64,000 nucleotides of DNA from Rhodobacteraceae bacterium Araon29 (GTDB lineage Bacteria; Pseudomonadota; Alphaproteobacteria; Rhodobacterales; Rhodobacteraceae): assembly GCA_039640505.1 (NCBI GenBank), contig CP046865.1, positions 2,409,501 to 2,473,500 on the forward strand. Reading direction: 5' to 3'. Below the pieces are notes generated by a model. It did not search any database. It worked only from the letters and a program-made list of their open reading frames with translations, and had not been told where the DNA came from. Both the position numbers and the translations under genes were made by a program. Positions 26,510 to 36,500 of this stretch are shown here, one piece after another (within the stretch, counting starts at the first letter, position 1; every line of letters begins with the position of its first letter).

Positions 26510-26565
26510 GCAGGGCATGCTGAAGACTATTCTAAAAGCAGTCCAGTGAAGACGAGGAATCATCT

Positions 26566-26862
26566 ATGCCCGAGGTAACTATAGTTTATTGGCGCGATAT
26601 ACCCGCTCAGGTCATTGTTGGCAGAGGCCGCAAAGGCGCAAAGAGGCAATTGGCGGAACGTTTTGAACAAGCGATTGACCGTGCTGCAATGAAGAGCGGG
26701 CTGGCGGGAACTGACGATTATCTATCAGAATGGCGAAAAGTTCAAACGGCTACCATTGAAGGCGACCCGAATGCGATTGCAGATGCAGAAGCAGAACGCC
26801 TGGAAGCCGAATACGATCACAAACTGGTTAAAACACTGATTGCGAATAACGGGCGGGCGTAG
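26566..26862 (+). CDS. Small 'virulence factor' domain protein of the one-carbon operon
   Basis: A 98-residue soluble protein, MPEVTIVYWRDIPAQV at the start, matching the short alphaproteobacterial family named 'virulence factor' in domain databases; that name says nothing proven about function. It begins an apparent operon with a MetF-like reductase and a methyltetrahydrofolate methyltransferase, so a role in C1/methionine metabolism is more plausible. It is rich in charged helix-forming residues. GACGAGGAA precedes the ATG. Confidence 0.75.
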   Translation: MPEVTIVYWRDIPAQVIVGRGRKGAKRQLAERFEQAIDRAAMKSGLAGTDDYLSEWRKVQTATIEGDPNAIADAEAERLEAEYDHKLVKTLIANNGRA

Positions 26863-26890
26863 TCCCGCAATGACATTTTTGGAGGTCATA

Positions 26891-27817
26891 GTGGCTTTAT
26901 TCAAACTCAAAAACAACTCGGGTAACGCAAACTTTGTCGATCCTGAAATTGAAGGTTTTTTAGCGGATTACTCGATTGAAGTCATGCCTAGAACCGCAGA
27001 AAAAGTAGATGACTTTCGCGAATTATTACCGCAGGGAACACGGGTATATATCGCGCATATCGAAGGCACGCCAATCGAAGAAATGATCGCAACAGCCAAA
27101 CGGGTTGCACGCGAAGGCTACCAAGTCATGCCCCATTTCCCAGCGAGAATTATTCGAGATTCTGCAACATTGTATGATTGGATTGCCCGCTATCAAGGCG
27201 AAGCCGGGGTTGATCAAGCGCTGCTTTTGGCCGGAGGCGTTACAACCCCACACGGCGATTTTGACAGCTCAATGCAATTGATGGAAACTGGTCTTTTTGA
27301 CAAGGCAGGATTCAGCCGGTTGCACATTGCTGGCCATCCCGAAGGCAACAAAGATATTGACCCAGATGGCTCAACCCAAAATGTCGATGCGGCGCTGCAG
27401 TGGAAGCAAAAATTTTCTGAGCGTACCGACGCCAAATTGGCCATTGCTACACAGTTTGCTTTTGAAGCAAAACCAATCATTGAGTGGGCCAATTCGATCA
27501 AGGCGGCGGGCATTGATATCCCAATTCATATTGGCATCGCCGGACCTGCAAAACTTCAAACTTTGATTAAATTCGCCATCGCTTGCGGTGTTGGTCCCTC
27601 CCTTAAAGTTCTTCAAAAACGCGCGATGGACGTCACCAAATTGCTTTTGCCTTATGAGCCAAAAAATGTCTTGAGCGAGTTGGCAAAACACAAAGCCGCC
27701 ACACCCGACTTCAACATCACAAATGTGCATTTCTTTCCACTTGGAGGGATCAAGACCAATGCAACATGGGCAATCAACCACGGTGGTCGATCTGCTGTTC
27801 CCTCCAATGCTTCATAA
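26891..27817 (+). CDS. Methylenetetrahydrofolate reductase-like protein
   Basis: About 308 residues with MetF TIM-barrel segments (VMPHFPARII, LLLAGGVTTPHGDFDSSMQLMETGLFD, IAGHPEGNKDIDPDGS, IGIAGPAKLQTLIKFA). The start chosen is GTG 26891, because GGAGG at 26881-26885 is well placed for it; longer frames from 26840 or 26870 would put this site inside the gene. It would reduce 5,10-methylene-THF to 5-methyl-THF for the methyltransferase 9 bases downstream. It belongs to a MetF-related branch and may not be the main MetF of the cell. Confidence 0.82.
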   Translation: MALFKLKNNSGNANFVDPEIEGFLADYSIEVMPRTAEKVDDFRELLPQGTRVYIAHIEGTPIEEMIATAKRVAREGYQVMPHFPARIIRDSATLYDWIARYQGEAGVDQALLLAGGVTTPHGDFDSSMQLMETGLFDKAGFSRLHIAGHPEGNKDIDPDGSTQNVDAALQWKQKFSERTDAKLAIATQFAFEAKPIIEWANSIKAAGIDIPIHIGIAGPAKLQTLIKFAIACGVGPSLKVLQKRAMDVTKLLLPYEPKNVLSELAKHKAATPDFNITNVHFFPLGGIKTNATWAINHGGRSAVPSNAS

Positions 27818-27826
27818 GGACTTACT

Positions 27827-28885
27827 ATGACCCGCACGATTGTCGAATCGAAAACCAAGACTGCGATACTAGGCTTTGACGAACCGTTTTGCGTGATCGG
27901 CGAGCGTATTAATCCAACCGGCAGGAAAAAATTAGCGGCTCAATTAGAAGCAGGCGACTTTTCAACCGTTGAAAAGGATGCGATTGCCCAAGTGGCTGCT
28001 GGCGCCAATATCCTCGATATTAACGCGGGTGTGGTGTACAATTCAAACCCAAATCCGAACGAAACCGAACCTCCCTTGATGAAAAAAATCATTGAGCTGG
28101 TACAGGGTTTAACAGACATCCCACTTTGCATTGATAGTTCTGTTCCAGAAGCTTTGGAAACAGGATTGCAAATCGCAGAAGGCCGGCCCCTTCTTAACTC
28201 CGTTACTGGTGAAGAAGAGCGTTTAGAATTTGTCCTTCCACTGGTAAAAAAATACAATGTTCCCGTTGTCGCAATTTCAAACGATGACACAGGCATTTCA
28301 GAAGATCCCGACGTTCGGTTTGCTGTAGCGAAAAAAATCGTTGAGCGCGCAGCAGATTTTGGAATACCTGCGCATGATATTGTGGTCGATCCTCTTGTTA
28401 TGCCAATCGGCGCGATGGCAACCGCCGGCAAACAAGTCTTTACCTTGGTTAGAAAACTGCGTGAAGAATTGGGAGTGAACACTACCTGCGGTGCTTCTAA
28501 TGTTTCATTTGGTTTGCCAAACCGCCACGGGATTAACAATGCATTTTTGCCGATGGCAATGGGGGCTGGAATGACGTCGGCAATCATGAACCCCGTTGCC
28601 TTACCTGTGACACAAAAGAAAATTGCAGAAAAAAAGGCTGAAATAGAAGCCGCGGGCATTATCCTGCCCGCTGGAATGGAGGATGAAGCCTTTGTTTCGC
28701 TTTTCGGTCTTGGATCAACTCTTCCAAAACCGGGAAAAGAAATGGAGGCTATCCGAGCGGCTAACCTTTTGACAGACAACGACCCGCATGGTGGGGCTTG
28801 GATACATTTCAACAAACCAGCGGGATCAGGTGGAGAGGCTGGTGGCCGTGGAGGACGCCGCGGCGGGCGCAGGCGCACCGGTTGA
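27827..28885 (+). CDS. Methyltetrahydrofolate:corrinoid methyltransferase (pterin-binding)
   Basis: A 352-residue protein with the pterin-binding TIM barrel of MetH's folate domain and of AcsE-type methyltransferases: GERINPTGRKKL, ANILDINAGVVYN, PLCIDSSVPEALETGL and LVMPIGAMAT. It should move the methyl of 5-methyl-THF to a corrinoid protein. No B12-binding or homocysteine domain is present here, so it may be one part of a split methionine synthase, as reported for Phaeobacter. The C-terminus ends in a Gly/Arg-rich tail (RGGRRGGRRRTG), unusual for this fold. Confidence 0.82.
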   Translation: MTRTIVESKTKTAILGFDEPFCVIGERINPTGRKKLAAQLEAGDFSTVEKDAIAQVAAGANILDINAGVVYNSNPNPNETEPPLMKKIIELVQGLTDIPLCIDSSVPEALETGLQIAEGRPLLNSVTGEEERLEFVLPLVKKYNVPVVAISNDDTGISEDPDVRFAVAKKIVERAADFGIPAHDIVVDPLVMPIGAMATAGKQVFTLVRKLREELGVNTTCGASNVSFGLPNRHGINNAFLPMAMGAGMTSAIMNPVALPVTQKKIAEKKAEIEAAGIILPAGMEDEAFVSLFGLGSTLPKPGKEMEAIRAANLLTDNDPHGGAWIHFNKPAGSGGEAGGRGGRRGGRRRTG

Positions 28886-28940
28886 ATTTAAAAAGCAGGC
28901 AATATTAAGCTTGGCATATTAAAATGGAATAATGGCCTAA

Positions 28941-28962
28941 ACCAACCCATCAAAAGGTTGGT
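28941..28962. terminator. Hairpin between convergent methyltransferase and lpd
   Basis: ACCAACC at 28941-28947 pairs perfectly with GGTTGGT at 28956-28962 across an 8-base loop, in the gap between convergent genes. No T-run follows closely, so it is a probable but not canonical bidirectional terminator. Confidence 0.5.
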
Positions 28963-28992
28963 ACAGATAAGCCCTTATTTGACAGTTATACG

Positions 28993-30387
28993 CTAAATGT
29001 GGACCGCCCGATCGAACGCGTCCAACACGCTTTCATGCATCATTTCAGATAATGTTGGATGTGGAAACACCGTTTCCATTAAATCCTGCTCGGTAGTTTC
29101 AAGTTTCCGGCCTACAATATAGCCCTGAATAAGCTCAGTTACTTCTGCGCCCACCATATGAGCACCCAGCAATTCGCCGCTTTTTGCATCAAATATGGTT
29201 TTGACCATGCCCTCAGGTTCGCCCAATGCGATTGCTTTCCCATTTCCAATAAAGGGAAACCGTCCCACTTTAATGTCAAGACCGGCGTCTTTTGCCTGAG
29301 CTTCGGTCATGCCAACACTGGCAATTTGGGGATGGCAATAGGTGCATCCGGCAATGCTATTAGGATCGACTGCATGCGGGTTCTGCCCAGCAATCAGTTC
29401 TGCCACCATAGTGCCCTCATGGCTGGCTTTATGCGCCAACCAAGGCGCCCCTGCCAAGTCGCCAATGGCAAAAACGCCTTTGGCCGATGTTCGGCAGTAT
29501 TCATCGGTCACAACATGGGTGCGGTCAACTTTCACACCTAAATTTTCCAAGCCTAAGTTTTCTACATTCCCAACAATCCCAACTGCGGAAATAACAGTGT
29601 CAAATTCGTGCTTTTCCACTTTCTTATCTTGTTCAATATGCGCAATAACTTTGCCAGACTTGCGCTCAAGTTTTTTCACCATGGCCTTTTCTCGGACAAC
29701 CATGCCTTGCTTAAGGAATTGTTTTTTGGCGAAATCTGCTATTTCAGCATCTTCCACCGGCAAAATCCGATCTAGCACTTCTACAACCGTGGTTTCCGCC
29801 CCTAACGTGTTGTAAAAGCTTGCAAATTCAATTCCAATTGCACCAGATCCTACAACCAAGAGCTTTTTCGGCATTCTAGACGGGGTCAAAGCATGCTTGT
29901 AGGTCCACACCAGATCGCCGTCGGCCTCAAGCCCTGGTAATTCTCTTGCGCGTGCGCCAGTTGCTAAAACCACATTTTTTGCGGTTAACTTTCGGGTTTC
30001 ATTGTCCGTTTTTACCGACACGGTTTTGGGATCGGTCAAAGTCGCGGTTCCCATGAAAACTTGCACCTTATTTTTCTTCATAAGGTAGCCTACGCCTTGG
30101 TTTAACTGTTTTGCGATACCACGCGAACGCGATACAACAGCGTTTAAATCAAAGCTAATTTTATCAGCTCCAAGCCCGAATTCTTTGGCACGATGCATCA
30201 AATGAAAAACTTCAGATGAGCGCAACATGGCCTTCGTCGGAATACATCCCCAATTCAGACAGATGCCGCCCATATGTTCACGCTCAACGATAGCGGTTTT
30301 CAGTCCGAGCTGTGCCGCCCGAATAGCAGCCACATACCCGCCTGGCCCGGCCCCAACGACGACGACATCAAAAGAATTAGATGACAT
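28993..30387 (-). CDS. lpdA: Dihydrolipoyl dehydrogenase (E3)
   Basis: A 464-residue flavoprotein with the FAD motif VVGAGPGGYVAAIRAAQLG, the redox disulfide CLNWGC, an NAD motif VVGSGAIGIEFA and the C-terminal HPTLSEMMHE catalytic His-Glu pair. It reoxidises dihydrolipoamide of pyruvate, 2-oxoglutarate or branched-chain dehydrogenase complexes. It is not next to any E1/E2 gene here. A perfect 16-bp palindrome sits 24 bases upstream of its start. Confidence 0.93.
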   Translation of the reverse strand: MSSNSFDVVVVGAGPGGYVAAIRAAQLGLKTAIVEREHMGGICLNWGCIPTKAMLRSSEVFHLMHRAKEFGLGADKISFDLNAVVSRSRGIAKQLNQGVGYLMKKNKVQVFMGTATLTDPKTVSVKTDNETRKLTAKNVVLATGARARELPGLEADGDLVWTYKHALTPSRMPKKLLVVGSGAIGIEFASFYNTLGAETTVVEVLDRILPVEDAEIADFAKKQFLKQGMVVREKAMVKKLERKSGKVIAHIEQDKKVEKHEFDTVISAVGIVGNVENLGLENLGVKVDRTHVVTDEYCRTSAKGVFAIGDLAGAPWLAHKASHEGTMVAELIAGQNPHAVDPNSIAGCTYCHPQIASVGMTEAQAKDAGLDIKVGRFPFIGNGKAIALGEPEGMVKTIFDAKSGELLGAHMVGAEVTELIQGYIVGRKLETTEQDLMETVFPHPTLSEMMHESVLDAFDRAVHI

Positions 30388-30410
30388 AAAAGACTCCGCA
30401 ATAAAAATTC

Positions 30411-30426
30411 AGTTTAACGTTAAACT
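30411..30426. promoter_or_regulatory. Perfect 16-bp palindrome upstream of lpdA
   Basis: AGTTTAACGTTAAACT reads the same on both strands. It lies just before lpdA and after the end of the DUF924 gene (both leftward). A continuous AT-rich palindrome with central CG resembles LacI-family operators. No regulator gene is adjacent. Confidence 0.5.
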
Positions 30427-30459
30427 ATTTTTTAATTTGCTTCAATGCCTCTCTGAAAT

Positions 30460-31035
30460 TCAGCTGGCCTGCGCCAATTCCGTTAGCGTTGCCCCATATC
30501 CCCCTTGATCAATAAATTCCTGCTCAGGATGGGTAAACCGGCGCTGAAGTGCCTCATTGCGATAGGGGAATCGCCCAAATGCCCTAATAATCTCTCGATG
30601 TGCTTGGGCATGCAAAAGATTGGAAGCCCCAGTTTTTTTCATACGCTCAGACATTAGTCTAACACAGCGATCCTGGTCACATAGATTTTCAGAATGCATC
30701 AAAGGCAAATAGAAAAACTGCCTGGCTGGTTCATCGATTCGCATATCCCAACATTGCTTGATGGAAGATTTTGCGGCAGAGACTGCGATTTTATCTGTTG
30801 CAAATGCCAACCCGGTTCCACGAAACATATTGCGTGGAAATTGATCCGCTAAAATAATGTAGGCTAATGCCCCTGTTGGGTAAGTCAGCCAAAGACTAAA
30901 TGCACCAAGCTTTAACCGCTGCCAAGCGGGTTCAAATAAATTACGTACTTCCGCGTCTAACGTTTCAGAAGTGTCATACCAACCTTTAGGCCCAACTTCA
31001 TCTACCCAAAACCGCAAAACGTGATCTGGATCCAT
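30460..31035 (-). CDS. DUF924 family protein
   Basis: About 191 residues, helical, with the family segments VLRFWVDEVGPKGWY, LADQFPRNMFRGTG, YLPLMHSENLCDQD and FGRFPYRNEALQR. The ATG at 31035 is chosen because GGGAG precedes it by eight bases; a longer frame from 31062 lacks such a site. The family has a TPR-like fold with no established activity. It follows the MFS gene on the same strand. Confidence 0.85.
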   Translation of the reverse strand: MDPDHVLRFWVDEVGPKGWYDTSETLDAEVRNLFEPAWQRLKLGAFSLWLTYPTGALAYIILADQFPRNMFRGTGLAFATDKIAVSAAKSSIKQCWDMRIDEPARQFFYLPLMHSENLCDQDRCVRLMSERMKKTGASNLLHAQAHREIIRAFGRFPYRNEALQRRFTHPEQEFIDQGGYGATLTELAQAS

Positions 31036-31137
31036 GACGACGACTCCCTTATGCACAATCAACCTACAAGAATGTTACATTTCATTTTCAACCAAAAGAA
31101 AACACTTTTTTACTATATATGGCATAAAACTGACAAA

Positions 31138-32403
31138 TTAGTCTGCATTTTGTATATTTTCATCTTCCTGAGCTGCTTCAATTGCAAATTCTTGCGCCAA
31201 CTCAAGCGCAACGGGCGACGCTGTTGGCAACACAGGCGTATAAGAGTTGGCATCTTCTACCGAAGGCGCGGCACGACGTGTTGTCCTATATGCGGCATAA
31301 AGTGCTAGGGCTCCCAGCAAAAGGGCAATAATCAAGAAATATCCAAAAGGCCCATAGGACTGCATCACCCAACCCACAATAAGAGGCCCAGAAATCGCAC
31401 CAACGCCATTAATGAACAGCAGCCCGCCTGAGGCGGCGGCCATATCATCAAACTCCAAATAATCGTTGGTATGCGCAATCAGAAGTGAATACAGCGGATT
31501 GGACATGCCACCAATAAGGAAAGCCGATATTAATAGCGCGATAAAGTTACTACCTGCAATGATCGCAAGTATCGCCCCTCCAGTGCCCATGACCGAGAGC
31601 CCCATAATCAATTGGCGACGATCCATGCGATCAGACATCCAACCGACCGGATATTGCACCAACATAGCTCCTATATAAAATGCTGCTGCAAAAGCAGATA
31701 TCTCTGCAAGAGTTAATGATATTTCTGCACCAAAAACAGATGCCATGCCGAATTGCACTGAAAAAACTCCGCCAAGCAGAAACATTCCAACACATCCAAG
31801 TGGTGAGGTTACAATCAGTTGTTTTAGTTGCATCGGGTTGGTTGTTTCAAAAGCGGGGGTGGGTGTAATAGACAATAAAATTGGAGCAAACGACAGCGAA
31901 ACTAGAATAGATATTACAATAAACAAAACAAAACCGCCTGGATCTGCTAGCATCAAGAGCCCTTGCCCGACCACCAAACCTAACATTTGGATAATCATAT
32001 AGAGAGAAAGTGATTGTCCACGGTTTTCATTTGTGGCGGCATTATTGAGCCAACTTTCGGCAGTCACATAGACCCCACAAAAACAAAATCCTATAATGAC
32101 CCGCCCTAAAGCCCAAACCCATGGATTAGCGATCAAAGGGAACAGAACCAGCACGGCTGAGATAAATGAGGCCAGGGCAGCAAAAACCCGAACGTGCCCA
32201 ACGCGGCGGATCATGTCTGGCGCCATTCGGCTCGCCCCTAAAAATCCAACGAAATAAGCAGACATCACGATGGACATTTGAAAGGTCGAAAATTGTTCAA
32301 TTTCTCCACGAACGCCTAAAAGCGTACCGTGAAGGCCATTGCCAATCATCAAAAGCATCATTCCAAAAAGCAAGGCCCAGGAATTGGTGAAAACAGAAAA
32401 CAA
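31138..32403 (-). CDS. MFS transporter, YcaD-like
   Basis: A 12-helix major facilitator of about 421 residues. The start is probably TTG at 32403, with AGGAG seven bases upstream; an earlier TTG at 32421 lies before that site. Recognisable MFS loops include the RRVGHVRVF stretch and the SDRMDRRQLIMG segment between helices. The C-terminal 40 residues are acidic and cytoplasmic. The substrate is unknown; YcaD-type proteins are uncharacterised exporters. Confidence 0.8.
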   Translation of the reverse strand: MFSVFTNSWALLFGMMLLMIGNGLHGTLLGVRGEIEQFSTFQMSIVMSAYFVGFLGASRMAPDMIRRVGHVRVFAALASFISAVLVLFPLIANPWVWALGRVIIGFCFCGVYVTAESWLNNAATNENRGQSLSLYMIIQMLGLVVGQGLLMLADPGGFVLFIVISILVSLSFAPILLSITPTPAFETTNPMQLKQLIVTSPLGCVGMFLLGGVFSVQFGMASVFGAEISLTLAEISAFAAAFYIGAMLVQYPVGWMSDRMDRRQLIMGLSVMGTGGAILAIIAGSNFIALLISAFLIGGMSNPLYSLLIAHTNDYLEFDDMAAASGGLLFINGVGAISGPLIVGWVMQSYGPFGYFLIIALLLGALALYAAYRTTRRAAPSVEDANSYTPVLPTASPVALELAQEFAIEAAQEDENIQNAD

Positions 32404-32475
32404 AATTCCACTCCTATGCAATGAATATAAATTGCAAATGCGAATCTATGCTTTACCTAAAGAGGAATGAAATTT

Positions 32476-33549
32476 TTAATCTACTTTATTCGCCTCACTA
32501 GGGATCAAAAGCGACGCATCACCATAAGAAAAAAACCGATAATTTTTAGTGATAGCATGATCGTAAATTTCTTTTACCCTAATTTGCCCCATAAGAGCAG
32601 AAACCAGCATGAGCAGGGTGGATTTTGGCAAATGGAAATTGGTCATCAACCCACTTGCAATTTTGAACTTATAGCCGGGATAAATAAATATATCAGTTGC
32701 CCCAGACCAAGGCGCAATAACACCTTTTTTTTTCGCAGCCGTTTCAATTAATCGTAGTGCTGTCGTGCCAACGGGAATGACGCGCCGACCACTTTCCAAG
32801 GTTTGATTAATTTCTGCAGCTGCCTTGGGCGAAACATAGCCCGTTTCAGAGTGCATCTTATGATCTTTAATCAGGTCCGCTTTAACCGGCAAGAATGTGC
32901 CGGCACCAACGTGAAGAGTGACATATGTAAGCTCAATGCCTTTTTCAGCCAAAGCTGAAAGTATCTCAGCGTCAAAATGCAGCGAGGCCGTTGGCGCGGC
33001 AACTGAGCCTTGGGTGTGCGCAAAAACGGTTTGGTAATCCAATTTATCCTGATCATCAGCGGGTCTTTTGGCCGCGATATACGGCGGTAATGGCATTTTT
33101 CCTATCTTGGCCAATGCTGTATCAAAATCCTCACCCACAAGATTGAATGACAACACCGCTTGGCCGTCAAACTTGTCCACCAATATCGCAATTAATCCAC
33201 TCCCAAATTCAATTCGTTCCCCAATTGAAACTTTTCGAAGTGGCCGCACCAAAGCGTTCCACTGCGCTTGAGGGGTAAAAGATAACAAGGTGACCTCAAT
33301 TGCGGCTTTACCGCTTCCCCCAACAGCTTCAGGGCGGTGACGCGTGCCAAAAAGTCTAGCCGGTATGACTTTCGTTTCGTTCAGCACAAGGCGATCACCC
33401 GGACGCAAGATATCCACAAGATCAGAAACCTGTCGGTCAAATGTGTTTTCACCTTCACACCAAAGCAATCGTGCCGCGCTGCGCGGTGCTACCGGGCGCG
33501 TAGCAATCAAATTTTCAGGCAGATCAAAGTCAAAATCACTTAGGTGCAT
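32476..33549 (-). CDS. queA: S-adenosylmethionine:tRNA ribosyltransferase-isomerase
   Basis: A 357-residue Que[25 protein letters not shown] at the start, [26 protein letters not shown] and [17 protein letters not shown]. It transfers the ribosyl part of SAM to preQ1-tRNA to make epoxyqueuosine in the queuosine pathway. No tgt neighbour is visible; it lies between an MFS gene and the AsmA-like gene, all leftward. Confidence 0.95.
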   Translation of the reverse strand: MHLSDFDFDLPENLIATRPVAPRSAARLLWCEGENTFDRQVSDLVDILRPGDRLVLNETKVIPARLFGTRHRPEAVGGSGKAAIEVTLLSFTPQAQWNALVRPLRKVSIGERIEFGSGLIAILVDKFDGQAVLSFNLVGEDFDTALAKIGKMPLPPYIAAKRPADDQDKLDYQTVFAHTQGSVAAPTASLHFDAEILSALAEKGIELTYVTLHVGAGTFLPVKADLIKDHKMHSETGYVSPKAAAEINQTLESGRRVIPVGTTALRLIETAAKKKGVIAPWSGATDIFIYPGYKFKIASGLMTNFHLPKSTLLMLVSALMGQIRVKEIYDHAITKNYRFFSYGDASLLIPSEANKVD

Positions 33550-33558
33550 GTGTTCACT

Positions 33559-36500
33559 TTACTCTAACTTAGGAGGCGGTCTTCGGAAAAGATCACGAAG
33601 AATAGTTGGGGTAATCGCAGAAAGAGGATTGATAATGAACCTCGGTCTATCTGTGGTCCCCTCAAGATTGAAGCCAAAACCAAAAAAACCTTCGCCTTTT
33701 CGAGATAGAATAGACCCTATTCCATTCACTAGATACAAAGGAGAGAAAAACCCCTGCATGTCAAAGGTTTTGCTCTCGAGGTTGTAATATCCATCTAGGG
33801 TAATTCCCATCGACGGTCCTAAAGCAGATGCACTTTGAACAATGATTTGATCATCGGTTATACGAAAGACTGCATCAATTTCATTCATTATCACGCCAGG
33901 GCCAGTTAATTGATCCAAAAGACCAACAATACTCATCGCATTTAGCAGTTCTGCAAGCAGTGGCATTTTTTGCAGTTTTATATCTGTTACTCTCAAAACC
34001 CCATCCATTTCACCAGCAGTATCTCTTTGATCCAATGTCAAAAGTAACCGACCACCCTGCGCCCGCTCAAGAACGTCAAGCGCTATTAAAAATTGACCAG
34101 CGTCATTTGATCCGGCCTTAATTCTAATATTCCCATTATTCGGTCTTACTTCACCACCAAATGGCGCGCGCTCGTTAAGATTTGCCCTAAACTCTCCTGC
34201 TAATGTCGTGCCATTGGTGAACTTGCCTGTGAATTGATGCAATGCGTTATTTTTGCTTATTTTGATTGTATCTAGAGTAACTTCTAAGTCGAACTCAGTC
34301 TTGGGGTTGTTCAAGGTTTCAGATTCAGAGTCCAAAAACTCTGGCAAATTCAAAGTGCCACCTGAAATTTTGATATCCCCGTTTGCGTCCAGCATTCCAG
34401 AGACATTTAACTGATCCGAGATTGCAAATTTAGAGAAGGTTAAGGCCTTAAATTGATTTTGACCATCTATTTCAACTACTGCATCCATCACTAAACCAGC
34501 ACCCCTCAAAGCAAAACGGTCTACCTTGATATTCTTGCTTAGGGTTCCTGTGAGTTCAAACTGCGCTTGGCTCTTTTTAGGCTTGCGCCAATTCAGCCTG
34601 TCAATTGAGAGGGTTGAACCGAACAAATCACTGGACACAAAAAATTCAGGATCAGCGTCTTTATTGAATTCAACCGTTAAATCCGCTGGGCTTGAGCCGC
34701 TCAAAAGACCTTTAGGCAGAGGAATAGAAAACGCTTCGATCAAATCCATTGAAAGTAAAATTTTCGAGTTCAAAATAGCTGGGATTTTTGCTGCATTTTC
34801 GCCCATTCCCATTCGAAATGCAGTATCAAATGAAATTCCACGTATTTCTGCCAGAGCGTCTATTTGCAAGGCGTCATTGTCTACCTGAACATTAACAACT
34901 TTTGCGGAAAGAGTTTGATTGGGAACAATTTGGTTGCTTATTGCATTATTTATGACGGCTGAAGCGGTGTACCGAATTTGCTCTGGCGGCGCACCGCGCA
35001 TCACAGGAAATTCAATTCTTGCCTTGATCTCAGCTTGCCCACCGACAGAATCTGTTGCGAAATCTAGTCTATCTAGCGCTTTCATGGGAGGATAGTTCAA
35101 TGTGGTTAAAGCAGAGGTCAACGACCCCTTAGCTCTGATCTCTGCCACCGCCGGAGCCGGTTTTATCCGCACATCTGGAATGACAAGATGTGAGCCGGAT
35201 AGATCAACTGGCTCTCCGTTTTGAGGAACAAAAGTCGCAGTTGTAAGTTTTGTCACCAATCGGTTATTGGCCAACGAAAATTGTCCTGAGCCACTTTTAA
35301 TGGATGGCAGTGTTTTCAGAATCCGAATTTCCGCATCGTGATAGCTATATCCCAAGTCGGTTCTGGGTGGTTCACCCTCTTTCAAACGCATTGAATATCG
35401 AATATCTTTTAAAACAGCAGTTTTGATATTTTGCTTCACCCAGTTTCGCGATTTTGGTTTAAAATTAGGCGGCCAATAGGCCAAAACATCATGAGACATT
35501 GCCCGCGGGGCTTCTGCATCGACCTTAGCGCTCCAGCCTTGCTCATCCGCGCGTAATGTCGCAGCGCCACGAACGGCGACATCGCGACCAGTATCTTCAG
35601 CAAAAAATTGTTTCACTTGCAATTCAAAAGGCTCTAGCAATAAGCGAAAATCCATAATGCCATGATCCAACGTCACGGGTGCGGCTAATTGCCCGTCTGG
35701 ATTAACGCGAATGTCGGAAAATTCAAACTGACCAAATAAGCCGGTAGGCCAGTCATCGTTCGGCTCAAGAATGGCGTATCCCTGTGCTGACAGGCTTAGA
35801 TCGCGACTTGAGATCACAACATCATCAAAGTTCAGCAGAGCCTTATCAGTATCATAGGTAAAATAGGCACTAGCGGCATCAAATAGAATTGCGCGCGATT
35901 CAGAACTTGGCTGAAGGGCTCCATTTGAAATTTGCACATTGGCATTTATCCGCCCTAAAGAGCCCGAGTTATTAAAGCCGCCGCGCAAAGCCCCCGAAAT
36001 GGGTGCACGTAGGGCACCCAACCATGCTAAAGCCGGCAGTTGGCTTGAGATGGTTTCGGCCGGCATATCAATAAAACTCAGCTCAAAAAGACTTTCATTT
36101 TCGCCAATCACATGCTCAAAGCTTGTCTCCAAAGTGGCCACATCAGCGCCCCCAGTGAGCAATGCCATATCCGCGCGAGCGACTAATTTATCATCTGTTT
36201 TCTTAATGTTAAATCGAGCTCCATCCACAGCCCAACGGCGATTTGAGCGGCGATCAATATATTCAAGTGTTATGCCCCTCGCATCTAAAGAGTGAAAACT
36301 GGATAAAGCTTGTTGCAATAGGAAAGTATCAACCGTTGAGATAAGATCGGATGCAGTAGGAGTTTTTTCAAATTGTGAATCAAAATCGCCAAACTGCGCT
36401 GTAACCGCTCCAGACTGGTCACGAAAAAGCGTAACAAATACCCCATCGACCTGTACCGTTCTAATTCTAAAACTTCCTTCCAGAGCCCGCGCCAAAGATA

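Noticed and set aside
26269-26565. Cobalamin or SAM riboswitch before the one-carbon operon
   Set aside because: No B12-box or recognisable SAM riboswitch core was found by eye; only two short dyads are visible.
26566-26862. Virulence function for the 'virulence factor' family protein
   Set aside because: The name is a database label; the operon context points to one-carbon metabolism.
27940-28878. 312-codon minus-strand frame
   Set aside because: It is antisense to the clearly recognised folate methyltransferase and has no family features.
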